From contig CALAQT010000042.1 in assembly GCA_937888775.1 (NCBI GenBank), forward strand, positions 1 through 17,470: a DNA stretch of 17,470 nt. The letters are read 5' to 3'. Source of the stretch: an uncultured Actinomycetes bacterium. Its GTDB lineage: Bacteria > Actinomycetota > Thermoleophilia > Solirubrobacterales > Solirubrobacteraceae. Both the position numbers and the translations under genes were made by a program. Position 1 is the first letter of the stretch, and each line of letters begins with the position of its first letter. The notes under the pieces were generated by a model. The model was not told where the DNA came from and made no database searches. It saw only the letters and a list, made by a program, of their open reading frames with translations. Shown here piece after piece: positions 1 through 7,959 of the stretch.

Positions 1-55
1 GTCACGTCCGGTTCTCAGAGCGCCCGGGGGCGAAACTCCCCCGGGCGACTCACCT
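1..55 (+). mobile_element. Probable 3' end of a group II intron (end of domain V and domain VI)
   Basis: Bases 1-14 (GTCACGTCCGGTTC) look like the 3' strand of a bacterial group II intron domain V, which typically ends in CGGTTC. A short linker follows, then a perfect 10-bp GC hairpin (21-30 paired with 38-47, loop CGAAACT) and a short tail ACTCACC, the expected layout of domain VI with a candidate branch-point A just after the stem. The catalytic 5' half of domain V and any intron-encoded reverse transcriptase would lie left of the window. The 3' boundary is estimated. A plain rho-independent terminator is less likely because no T-tract follows the stem. Confidence 0.5.
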
Positions 56-81
56 AGCAGTGCACGCTGGGATCTGCGCGG

Positions 82-117
82 GGGGCGGGCCGAGCCCTGA
101 AAGCGAAGGCCCGTCCC
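82..117 (+). other. Strong hairpin of unknown role
   Basis: Bases 82-91 (GGGGCGGGCC) pair with 108-117 (GGCCCGTCCC) over ten positions, including one G-U pair, around a 16-base loop. The G-U pair forms only in plus-strand RNA; in minus-strand RNA it would be an A-C mismatch, which mildly favours a plus-strand transcript. The hairpin lies between the apparent intron end and the broken transposase tail. It could be exon sequence next to an intron insertion site or an IS-end structure. No T-tract follows in either direction. Confidence 0.35.
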
Positions 118-695
118 TACCGCGACCACGAAACTTCTCGCCACCCCATCTGTAGGCACACGAGCTTCTCGTCGATCTTCGGGGAGGTCAGCGCCAACGC
201 TCGTGGGGTGCCGTCCGGGGCGAACAGGGCGTGCAGACGGAATCCCCAGAAGTGGCGGCTGTGGCTGGCGCAATAGCCGTAGTCGGCGGCGTTGGCGAGC
301 GCGTCACCGAGGCTCGAGCTCCCGCCGCGCTTGACGGTCTCGCGCGAGCGGGCGCACTCAACCGGGGTCGAGTCGACCAGCAGCAGATCATCGAAGAACC
401 CGGGGCTTTGACGCGCGAAGTGGGCGATCAGCGCCTCGATCTGAGGCGAGAGCCGCAGCCGGCGCTTGTGGAACGCATCGCGGGCGGGCAGATCAGGGAA
501 CAGGTGCGCGAGGCGATGGCGAGCGGCCGCCACGAACCGCGGATCGGACGGGATCCCGAGGATCGCCTGCGCGACACACAACGCGACGATCTCCGCATCG
601 GTGATCTTGCGCCGCGCGTTCTCCGGGCGTTTGAGCAGGAAATCGTCGGTCATGCAGTACACAACCGTGAGCAGCAGGTCGAGGTTGGCGTCCAT
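117..695 (-). pseudogene. IS982-family transposase, C-terminally truncated remnant
   Basis: The 192-residue reading frame resembles the N-terminal two thirds of IS982-family DDE transposases. The diagnostic stretch is VDSTPVECARSRETVKR, containing the first catalytic Asp, followed by YGYCASHSRHFWGFRLHALF. Family members are usually near 290 residues and continue well past the SPKxDEK region with the remaining acidic catalytic residues. Here similarity ends around base 155, and the last dozen residues look like unrelated read-through to a stop. The start is well supported: a GGGAGGG Shine-Dalgarno lies six bases before the ATG at 695. Between YGYC and the TPVEC motif there is an unusual small insert rich in Gly and Ser. 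No matching inverted repeat can be assigned because the other end of the element is missing. It is almost certainly inactive. Confidence 0.82.
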
Positions 696-804
696 CGAGG
701 CCCTCCCGAGGGTCGGCGCTGGTTACTGAGCACCGCCGACTTCGACCTGCGCTGTTATGTCCCCTCCCAAGCCACAACCCCACCGCAGGCCGTGGCACTA
801 CTGA

Positions 805-1692
805 CTAGCGCTTGGTGAACCAGAACGCCACGCCGTGGCGCTGGACGCTGCCGAGGCCGGGACAGGTCCAGAGGGGGTCGAGCGCATGGCTCAGCTCGGG
901 GTGCCCGCTGACGTAGTGCGAGGCAAGCTCAATCTCGACGTTGCCGCCCCCGAGGAGGTGTGCAGCGAGCAGATACTGCTCGGAGTAATAGCGTCCGGCC
1001 ACCTCCGGCGGGTAATCGCTGGGCAGGTACACGTCGTGCACCCCGACCAGTACGCCCGCCGGCAGGGAGGGCAGGACGTCAAGGAAGAAGGCGACGGCGT
1101 CGCTGTTCATGAACACGCGATGTGATCCGTCGAAGAACAGGATGTCGCCGGGTGACAGCACGTCGAAGGTGCTCAGCGAGACGGTCTCCAGCGGCCGGCG
1201 GATGACCTCGTCACACAGCATGTCTATCTCGGCACGCGGGTGGGGATCGATCGACGTCATCCACGTACCGCATCGTCCGTCGCGCCGGGCGCGAGCCGCG
1301 AACTTCGTCGAGTTCCCAGAGCCGATCTCCATGTAGCGCCTCGGCGTACGCGCACGCAGGAAGCAGTAGATCGCGGCGCCGTCGAGACCGGGGAGGAAGT
1401 CGTTGACCCACGACGGTTGCGACGGATCGATCGCGCTGACTTCGATTCGGGCCAGGTCGTCGGCGTACGCGGTGAACCGCTGCAGCGTCTGCGCGTAGCG
1501 GGGCTCGTCGCGGCCGATGATCTCCGCCAACCCCTGGTGGACGCCGCGGCCATACCCGTAGCGCGGCGCGTTGTCCGCCGTCGGCGGGTACTCGAGGATG
1601 AGACAGGACTTGCCGGTGACGCGCTGAAGCACCGCGACGATGAGCCGCATCAGCTGGCGAGCAGCTCGCCTGGCTCTGGTCGGCGACCCCAT
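805..1692 (-). CDS. Class I SAM-dependent methyltransferase (Methyltransf_24-like)
   Basis: This 295-residue protein has a Rossmann-type methyltransferase core. Motif I is MEIGSGNST (residues 121-129, glycine-rich SAM loop). An acidic strand end follows in TSIDPHP (146-152), then ILFFDGSHR (184-192), where the Asp and His are typical of sugar or small-molecule methyltransferases in polysaccharide loci, and VGVHDVYLP (216-224). The first ~110 residues form a helical N-terminal region with a basic start. The likely role is cytosolic methylation of a sugar or lipid-linked glycan; the acceptor cannot be read from sequence. It is transcribed away from the flippase pseudogene and separated from the transposase remnant by ~110 bases in which I see only a possible IS end. 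The ATG at 1692 has no Shine-Dalgarno, but a TATACT box eight bases upstream suggests leaderless translation. Confidence 0.8.
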   Translation of the reverse strand: MGSPTRARRAARQLMRLIVAVLQRVTGKSCLILEYPPTADNAPRYGYGRGVHQGLAEIIGRDEPRYAQTLQRFTAYADDLARIEVSAIDPSQPSWVNDFLPGLDGAAIYCFLRARTPRRYMEIGSGNSTKFAARARRDGRCGTWMTSIDPHPRAEIDMLCDEVIRRPLETVSLSTFDVLSPGDILFFDGSHRVFMNSDAVAFFLDVLPSLPAGVLVGVHDVYLPSDYPPEVAGRYYSEQYLLAAHLLGGGNVEIELASHYVSGHPELSHALDPLWTCPGLGSVQRHGVAFWFTKR

Positions 1693-1701
1693 CCGGCGCC
1701 A

Positions 1702-1707
1702 GTATAT
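1702..1707 (-). promoter_or_regulatory. Candidate leaderless -10 box for the 805-1692 methyltransferase
   Basis: Read on the minus strand, TATACT lies eight bases before the ATG at 1692, so transcription would start at or next to the start codon. This TANNNT-to-start spacing is the known pattern of leaderless actinobacterial genes and fits the lack of a ribosome binding site. No convincing -35 hexamer is visible. It lies in the 90-base divergent gap with the flippase pseudogene. Confidence 0.4.
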
Positions 1708-1782
1708 TTGGGAGTCAGTCGCGTCCGAGGCCCGCGCGCTCGATGATGAGAACGCACCGCGTTCGCCCAGAGCGACACCGCC

Positions 1783-2728
1783 ATGACCAGCCTGCCCCGA
1801 CGCTTCACGCGCAACGCACTGAGCAACTACGCGGGCGTGATGGTCTCGCTCGTGCTGGCGGTCGTCGTCACCCCGATCATGATCCGAGGTCTGGGCAAGG
1901 AAGGCTTCGGCGTCTGGGGTCTAGCGACCACCGTGGTGCAGTACCTCGGGCTCCTGCAGCTCGGCTTCGGGAACCAGGCGGCGGTCTACCTTGGTCGGGC
2001 AGAAGCTCGCCAACCTCGTCAGCAGCTTCACCACCCCCGTCCAGGTCATGTTCTACCCCCACGCCGCGCGGCTCGGCGCCGCCGGGGATCACGAGGGGTT
2101 GCGTAAGTCCGTGTTCACGGGCACTCGGATCAGCCTCTCCGTCGCGATGCCGATGATGATGGTGCTCGTGGTGCTGGCCCAGCCGGCGCTGCCCGCCTGG
2201 GCGGGACCAGGCTATTCATCGGCGGCGCCGGTGATCGTCTTTCTCGGTGGCGCGACGCTGGTCAACTTGATGGTGAGGACGCTGGTCGACGTCCTGCGCG
2301 GCATCGGCAACGTAAAGGCGCCGGCCTTGTTCGGCATCATCTCGACCGGCCTGAACCTGCCGCTGACGATCGTCCTCGGGTTGACGATCGGATTCCAGGG
2401 CGTGGCGCTCGCGACCCTGATCGCCGAGGTTGTCGTCGGTTTCGGGCTTTCGATGCCGTATGCGTGCCGGCACACGCAGGTGTCGATGGCGGAGCTGCTC
2501 CTAGTAGCACTGGGCGCTCAACTGCTGCCGTCATTGGCGGCGGTCGGTGTGGGTCTGATGCTGGTCCACGTCGGCATCAACGGGGTGGTGGAAGTCATCG
2601 GCGCGGGGGCCATCATGCTTCTCGCGTACGCCGGCGTCCTGTCCCTCACCGGCCTCTCGGCTGCTGAGCGGAGGATCGTCTTCGAGCGGCGTGCGCCGAG
2701 CCGGCTCCGTCGCATGCACGCGAGCTGA
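1783..2728 (+). pseudogene. Broken Wzx-type flippase (MATE/PST superfamily), module 1 copy
   Basis: The ATG at 1783 begins a sequence closely similar to the intact flippase at 6401 (RNALSNYAGV, TPIMIRGLG, GFGVWGLATT, LQLGFG). After ~70 residues the homology jumps from the second membrane segment to the middle of the protein (VGQKLANL at 1994, matching VGLKLANL at 7229) and changes frame by one. Measured on the intact copy, the missing part is about 588 bases (196 codons). The break lies at a shared GTCGGGC, where both source segments also continue with GAAG or similar, consistent with a microhomology-mediated deletion. The rest reads openly to the TGA at 2726-2728, with the usual hydrophobic C-terminal half. 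A TTG at 1991 could start a 245-residue fragment, but it would lack half the transport domain. It is not functional as a flippase. Confidence 0.88.
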
Positions 2729-2739
2729 CGGCCGACGCG

Positions 2740-4455
2740 ATGGTCCGCGTACTGCTGATCGACCCCTCCTCCCGCGGTGGGATCGCCGCGTACACGGCAT
2801 TGATCGCCCAGGCGGTGCAGAGCGCCGGTGGCGAGCCGACGGTGCTCGGCGCTCGCGCGCTCGAGGCTGCGACGGATTCGGTCCCACGGCAGCGCCGCCT
2901 GCCCGACCAAACGTGGGGCCGGCCGGATGCCATCGGTCCCGGCTTCTACGCCCGCCGTCTGCAGGCATGGCTGCGGTCGGCGCTGGTCGTCGCGGCTACC
3001 GTCCGCCGCGGCCAGCCGGACGTTGTCCACTTCCAGGCCGCGCTCAATCGACGCTTCGACGCCTTTCTGCTGCGCCGGCTCAGCCCCCGGCGCCCAGTCG
3101 TTGGACGGCCCACGACGTGCTTCCGTTCGAGGGCACCGAGTCCGATCGCGCTCGCTTCGCGGCGATCTACCGGGCAGCTGACCGCGTGATCGTGCACACC
3201 GAGCCGACCGCCGACGAGCTGCGCGAGATCGCCGGGGTCGAAGCCGTCGTGATCGAGCATCCGGTGCCCGACAACATCGAACGCATGCCGGCTGACCGCG
3301 CGCGGGCTGAGCTCGGACTGCCCGCGGACGGCCGCTTGTTCTGCTCGTTGGGCTTCATCCGCGCCTACAAGGGTTACGGTTTGCTCGCCGACGTCTGGGA
3401 GCAGTTGGGTCCGCGCGCGCCGCTCCTGCTGGTGATGGGGGAGCGCCTGGCCGACGACCAGCAACCCGTGCTCGACCGGCTGGCCCGTCACGACCGGGTC
3501 GATCTGCGGCTCGGATTCGCCAGCGAGCATGAGCTGCAGCTTGCGGCCTCTGCCGCTGACGCTGCTGCTGCCCTACGTCAGCGCCAGCGACAGCGGGCTG
3601 GTCCATCTCGCCCGCGCGACCGGAGCGCCGGTGATCGCCTCCGACACGCCCCAGCTCGCGGCCTCCGTCCGCGCGTCGCAGGCGGGCGATGTGCTGCCGC
3701 GGGATGTCAAGACCTGGAAGCGCGCGGTCACCGGACCACTGCCTGCGCCGCCGCCGGTGCCGCCGCCGATCGCCGAGGTCGGCGCCCGTCACCTGCGCCT
3801 CTACCGGCAGGTCGTGGCGGCGCGGACAGCGGCGCGACGGCTGCGGCTCGTGCTCTACTCCGACGCCTCGGAGCTCGGCGGAGCCGAGGGCGTCCTGTCC
3901 GATCTGGTCTCGGGACTCGACGAGCAGATCGACGTCACGGTGATGGGCAACGACGCCGAGGTGGTGCAGTGGCTCGCCAGGGGCCGCGCCGCGGCGGGGA
4001 CCTGCGTCGTTCCCGCCGTGCGCGACAAGTCCGATCTGCCGGGGATTCTGACCCACTGGCGCGCCCTGCGCGCGCTCAGGGCGGACATCTTTCAGGCCAA
4101 CGTGCGCCATCCCTGGTCATGTCAGTACGGGCTGGCCGCGGCGTTGCTGACGCGCGGCGCCAAGGTGGTGGCGCACGAGCATCTGCCGACGCCGCCGACG
4201 GCGTCGCTGCAGCGCCGGTTCAAGTGGCTGACGTCTCAGGGTCTGGACGCGCACATCGCTGTCGGCCACCGTTCCGCGCGCGAGTTGGAGCGGCTCATCG
4301 GCCTGCGCCCCGGTGCCGTCCACGTGATCCACAACGGTGTGCGGGCTCACAACCGAGTGGCGCGCGAGCGCGCCGGATCCCGACCGGCAATGATCGGCGG
4401 TCTGGGCCGGCTCGACCCGCAGAAGGGGTTCGACGTTCTCCTCCGGGCCCTAGCC
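2740..4455 (+). pseudogene. Broken two-domain GT4 glycosyltransferase, module 1 copy
   Basis: This matches the intact gene at 7960-10197 segment by segment, at roughly 70% identity by eye. It starts with MVRVLLIDPSSRGG at 2740, 11 bases after the flippase remnant. Near 3101 one base is missing (GTCGTTGG against GTCGTCTGG), moving the reading from frame 1 to frame 3; a frame 1 stop follows at 3187-3189. Near 3561-3571, in a GCTGCTGCTG run, two more bases are missing relative to the intact copy, returning to frame 1. The second GT domain then reads openly (ELGGAE, HPWSCQYG, EHLPTPPTASLQRR, GRLDPQKGFDVLL) until it stops matching at ~4455, so its catalytic C-terminal half with the E-x7-E motif is lost. 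The frame runs on antisense into the neighbouring gene, but that tail is not GT sequence. Confidence 0.88.
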
Positions 4456-6291
4456 CTAGCGCGCCTGCCCGGGCTCGCGGTAGATGGTTATGACGGCGTC
4501 CGGCTCGGCGATCCGCTGTGCGACGACGTACCCGGCTGCGCGCGTGGCGGCCACCAGCGCCGGCAGTTGCGACACGTCCGACCGGTACAGAGGCGACTGG
4601 GGGATCACGACGAAGTTGGCGTGGAACTGCTTCAGAACCGCTCGATAGGCCGACTCGGACGTCGCCCCTTTCGGCAGCAGGATGTCTGCCGCCAAGAGCC
4701 GCCGGTTGGCTGCCTGTCTTGCCGCCCACACGAATCCGTTGGCGCTGTAGAGGAGATTCGGTGGTGCCGCGATGAGCGGTGTCGACGCATGCTCGCGATC
4801 GGCGTCCGCGACGAGCGTCACCGCCAGTCCCCGCATGCGCCGCTGCCACGTAAGAAGCGGCGCCGGCAGTCGATCCGTCAGACCTCCGAGCGGATACCCG
4901 ACCGACTGCAGCTCGCTGACCAACAGGTTCGTGTTCTCGATCACCGGCTGCACGCCGAAGCCAGGAACGCGCACCGTCGTCGGCGACGCCAAAGACGGGA
5001 TCGCGTCTGAGGAGCTCAAGAGCGAGAGCGAGGCCCCCGCGATGGCGCCGGCCGCAAAGGTGACCGTCAGGACCCGGCCGCCTGCCCTCCCGCCGACCGC
5101 GAGCCGCCCGACGAGCCTCGCCACCCCTACAACCGCAAGAACGACCACGATCGGAATCAGTGGAAGCTCGAAGCCGGTGCCGACGTTCTGGGTCGAGGAC
5201 AAGAAGAGGTACCCCTCAGCGACGATGACGACGAGGACCGCGAGCTCAGAGCCGAGCGCGGCGCGAACATATCCGTGCTCCCGCTCGCGAAAGGCGGCGA
5301 CGATGAGTACCGCCCCGCAGATCAGCCCGATCGCGATCATCGCCGAGATCGGAACCGCCGCGCCCCCGAGCATGACGCCAGCCTCCCGGCTCCAGTAACC
5401 CCACGAGATAAGCGAATGGCTGGCGCCGAAGTTGCTGGCCTCAGCCCCGTAGCCGAAGTGCAGCAGGTAATGGGCGACATATCGGACGTTGCGGCCGTAC
5501 CAGACCAAAGCTGTCAGGGCAGCCGCCACGGACGCCACGACAAGGTTCGCGCGAGCACCCGGCCGACGGTGGACCGCGACCTGCAAAACGGCAGCGGCGA
5601 AGAAGCCCGGGACGAAGGCAATCGTCATCGTCCGCGTCAGGGTGAGCAGTCCGACGAAGACCCCCAGGGCGATCGACCAACCACGACGACTCAAGCCCTC
5701 CGAGCGCAGCAGCGCCCACACCGCGAGCATCATCACGGCGGTAATAGGTACCGCGAACTCGAAGAACCTGCTGTACGCCAACATCTCGGGAATACAGCCG
5801 GTCACGACGGCTGCGACGGCTGACCACGCCGGAGAGACGAATCTGCGCGCGACGCCGTACGTGGCGAGCACCACCACAACGGAGGCGCAGGCAAGGACAG
5901 CGAACCCAACAGCGGTCGTGCGTGACACGAGCAACTCCAGGATCCCGGCCGCCAACGGCACGAACGGAGCCTCGTAGTGCTGGTTGACGAACTCGGTGAC
6001 GAGGCTGAGCGGTCCGTGGTAGTGGAACGCGCTGGCGTCGGCGGCTGCGATGCCAAGGTACCCCGACTCGTCGATGTCGAGCGGACCGCCGGACCGATAT
6101 CGACTCAGCCAGACCAGGTCCACAACGGCAATCAGGATGGCGATGACCAGGACGACGACCCCCCAACGGCTGCCCTCCGCCGTCATGTATCGAGACAGAC
6201 TCAGCCTGTCCCAGACGCTCCGGGGACCGGTGGCGAGCGCGGACCGACCACCTGGTCGTTCCTGCGCTGCCTGGCCACTCTCACTCTCCAC
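4456..6291 (-). CDS. GT-C membrane glycosyltransferase (PMT/ArnT-like), copy A
   Basis: This 611-residue polytopic protein has a cytosolic N-terminus of ~42 residues, a first membrane helix (about 43-62), then an extracytoplasmic DIDESGYL (72-79), the acidic loop motif of GT39/PMT_2-type GT-C enzymes. About ten further hydrophobic helices follow, including the typical ARRFVSPAWSAVAAVV and YSRFFEFAVP stretches, and a soluble C-terminal domain of ~170 residues. Such enzymes transfer a sugar from a polyprenyl phosphate donor to a glycan or protein outside the membrane; donor and acceptor are unknown. The GTG start at 6291 is supported by GAGGGGG five bases upstream. The stop abuts the truncated glycosyltransferase pseudogene. 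From 4837 rightwards it shows no difference from copy B, while the last ~127 codons differ. The reading frame is intact and probably functional. Confidence 0.85.
   Translation of the reverse strand: MESESGQAAQERPGGRSALATGPRSVWDRLSLSRYMTAEGSRWGVVVLVIAILIAVVDLVWLSRYRSGGPLDIDESGYLGIAAADASAFHYHGPLSLVTEFVNQHYEAPFVPLAAGILELLVSRTTAVGFAVLACASVVVVLATYGVARRFVSPAWSAVAAVVTGCIPEMLAYSRFFEFAVPITAVMMLAVWALLRSEGLSRRGWSIALGVFVGLLTLTRTMTIAFVPGFFAAAVLQVAVHRRPGARANLVVASVAAALTALVWYGRNVRYVAHYLLHFGYGAEASNFGASHSLISWGYWSREAGVMLGGAAVPISAMIAIGLICGAVLIVAAFREREHGYVRAALGSELAVLVVIVAEGYLFLSSTQNVGTGFELPLIPIVVVLAVVGVARLVGRLAVGGRAGGRVLTVTFAAGAIAGASLSLLSSSDAIPSLASPTTVRVPGFGVQPVIENTNLLVSELQSVGYPLGGLTDRLPAPLLTWQRRMRGLAVTLVADADREHASTPLIAAPPNLLYSANGFVWAARQAANRRLLAADILLPKGATSESAYRAVLKQFHANFVVIPQSPLYRSDVSQLPALVAATRAAGYVVAQRIAEPDAVITIYREPGQAR
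4837..5994. repeat. Long direct repeat, left copy (inside GT-C gene A)
   Basis: This 1,158-base segment matches 16313-17470 at a constant offset of 11,476 with no substitution or gap found on reading. Its left limit is sharp: 4831 and 4836 already differ and divergence is dense to their left. The right limit is unknown because the partner copy runs off the window. Confidence 0.9.
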
Positions 6292-6387
6292 CTTGCCCCC
6301 TCTGCTGTTTTCGGGTCGCTCCCGGTGCCACGAGCATATCGAGCGGACCCGCGGCCGGCTCGACCTCGCCGGTCGTTAGTCGGTAGC

Positions 6388-6393
6388 TACTCT
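6388..6393 (+). promoter_or_regulatory. Candidate leaderless -10 box for the intact flippase
   Basis: TACTCT lies seven bases before the GTG at 6401, placing transcription initiation at the start codon. This would explain why this GTG lacks a Shine-Dalgarno sequence. It lies in the 109-base divergent gap between GT-C gene A and the flippase, which must hold the promoters of both. No clear -35 hexamer was found. Confidence 0.33.
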
Positions 6394-6400
6394 CGTCGTT

Positions 6401-7948
6401 GTGGATCGCAAGGAGGACGAGGCCAAGACCGTCACGACGAGTCTTCCACGGCACTTCGGACGGAATGCGCTGAGCAACTACGCAGGCGTCGGTGTCTCGC
6501 TTATCCTGGCGCTTGGCCTGACGCCGATCATGGTACGGGGACTCGGTCCAGAGGGCTACGGCGTCTGGGGCCTGGCGACTTCTGCGATCCAGTATTTCGG
6601 TCTGCTCCAACTAGGCTTCGGAGGCGCCGTCGTTCGCTACGTCGCCGCGGAGCACGAGCGGCGCGACACTCGCCGGCTCCGGTCGGTTGTCGCGACGGCA
6701 GCGTTCTCGCTGATGGTTCCCGCCGCGTTCCTGTTGCTGATCTCGCCAGGACTCGCCTTCCTGTTTCCGCGTATCTTTGACATCCCGGACAGCTTGGTGG
6801 TCCCAGCCATGGTCGTGGTTGTGCTGATGACGATCGACCTGGCTTGCTCGCTCCCGTCCGACACGTTCGGAACGACACTGATCGGGTTGCAACGTTATGA
6901 CTTACTGAACCTGACGGTGGCCGGCACGTCACTCGCGCAGGCCGTTGCGTGGATTGTTGTGATCGCGCTCGGCGGCGGCCTGATCCCACTAGGCGTGTGC
7001 CTGCTTGGCTTTAGTCTCATTGGTCAGTTCTCGCGCTACCTGCTCGCTCGCCGAATCCTCGGCGCCAATGTTCTAAAGCGCCGCTACTTCGATCGCAAGC
7101 TGGTCTGGCCGCTGCTCAGCATGTCAGGATGGTTGGCCGTCCACGAGGTAGCCGCAACGGTCATCGGTCAGATCGACGGTTCCGTCGTGGGCATCATCGC
7201 CGGCGTGCCGCAGGCGGCCGTCTACATCGTCGGGCTGAAGCTCGCCAACCTCACGAGCAGCCTCACCAGTGCTGTTCAGGCGATCTTCTATCCGGAAGCA
7301 TCGCGGCTGGCCGCCGCCGGCGATCACGAAGGGTTGCGCAGGACGGTCTTCACGGGCACGCGAATGAGCATGGCCGTTGCCGTCCCGATCAGCGTCATGC
7401 TTGCTGTCCTCGCGAAGCCGGCGCTCGACGCATGGGTCGGACCGGGCTACAGCTCGGCCGCAGTCGTCGTCGTGTACCTCTCGGGCGGGGTAGTCGTCAC
7501 TTCCATGGTCGGAACCATCGTTGCGGTTCTGAACGGGATGGGAAACGTCAAGCTCCCCGCAATCTTCGCCGTTGTGGAGGCCGGATTGAACCTGCCACTC
7601 AGCATCGCACTCGGCCTGACAATCGGGTTCCAGGGTGTCGCGCTCGCGACACTGATCGCCGCGTTCATCGTCATCTTCGGACTGACGCTGCCCTACTGCT
7701 GTAGGGTAGCGCAGATCTCGATGATGGACCTGATTTCCGTCGTGGCGCGTGCTCATCTGCCGCCGGCGATTGCCGCGGGATGCGTGGGTCTGCTGCTGGT
7801 GCACGGCGGTGTATCGGGATTGCTGCAAGTGGCCGCTGCAGGCGCCGCGATGCTCGTCACGTATGCCACGGTGCTGTTCGTGACCGGGCTCTCGTCCGCC
7901 GAGCGATCCTTCGTCTTCGACAGAGTCCTGCCCGGGCGCGCCAATTGA
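6401..7948 (+). CDS. Wzx-type polysaccharide flippase (MATE/PST superfamily)
   Basis: This 515-residue inner-membrane protein has the length and hydrophobic profile of Wzx/RfbX flippases, about 12-14 helices. The conserved N-terminal RNALSNYAGV and VRGLGPEGYGVWGLATS features mark the first helix pair of the family. The mid region carries QIDGSVVGIIAGVPQAAVYIVGLKLA, typical of PST transporters, shown here only as a feature of residues ~255-280. It should move the lipid-linked oligosaccharide across the membrane. It heads the module 2 run and ends 11 bases before the next gene's likely start. The GTG at 6401 is chosen because it precedes the segment aligning with the module 1 start; the aligned codon itself is GTC, not a start. 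An AGGAGG occurs inside the gene at 6411-6416, with no start codon at a suitable distance. Confidence 0.9.
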   Translation: MDRKEDEAKTVTTSLPRHFGRNALSNYAGVGVSLILALGLTPIMVRGLGPEGYGVWGLATSAIQYFGLLQLGFGGAVVRYVAAEHERRDTRRLRSVVATAAFSLMVPAAFLLLISPGLAFLFPRIFDIPDSLVVPAMVVVVLMTIDLACSLPSDTFGTTLIGLQRYDLLNLTVAGTSLAQAVAWIVVIALGGGLIPLGVCLLGFSLIGQFSRYLLARRILGANVLKRRYFDRKLVWPLLSMSGWLAVHEVAATVIGQIDGSVVGIIAGVPQAAVYIVGLKLANLTSSLTSAVQAIFYPEASRLAAAGDHEGLRRTVFTGTRMSMAVAVPISVMLAVLAKPALDAWVGPGYSSAAVVVVYLSGGVVVTSMVGTIVAVLNGMGNVKLPAIFAVVEAGLNLPLSIALGLTIGFQGVALATLIAAFIVIFGLTLPYCCRVAQISMMDLISVVARAHLPPAIAAGCVGLLLVHGGVSGLLQVAAAGAAMLVTYATVLFVTGLSSAERSFVFDRVLPGRAN

Positions 7949-7959
7949 ATCCTGGCTCA

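Noticed and set aside
722..760. ACTGAGCACCGCC as the terminal inverted repeat of the IS982 remnant
   Set aside because: The position upstream of the transposase start is plausible, but the opposite end is missing, so there is nothing to pair it with.
2691..4493. A 600-residue plus-strand open frame across the module 1 glycosyltransferase
   Set aside because: It is an out-of-frame shadow except between the two frameshifts (about 3101-3565), where it carries the true protein sequence. It is not a separate gene.
3529..5010. A 493-residue plus-strand open frame running from the glycosyltransferase remnant into the GT-C gene
   Set aside because: Only the part up to ~4455 matches glycosyltransferase. 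The rest is an Arg/His-rich antisense reading of GT-C gene A, and the same kind of reading appears opposite copy B.
5275..5823. Plus-strand open frame repeated exactly at 16751-17299
   Set aside because: It duplicates only because the whole GT-C segment is duplicated. Its composition is that of an antisense shadow in GC-rich DNA.
6411..6416. AGGAGG as a ribosome binding site for a later flippase start
   Set aside because: The next useful in-frame codon is GTC at 6431, 14 bases away and not a start codon. Nothing suitable lies at 5-9 bases, so the GTG at 6401 was kept.
7780..7959. Upstream extension of the fused glycosyltransferase into the flippase gene
   Set aside because: The extension is an Arg/Ala-rich shadow of the flippase frame, and the decayed homologue starts just before the RVLLxDPSS motif, so a start near 7945-7960 is more credible.
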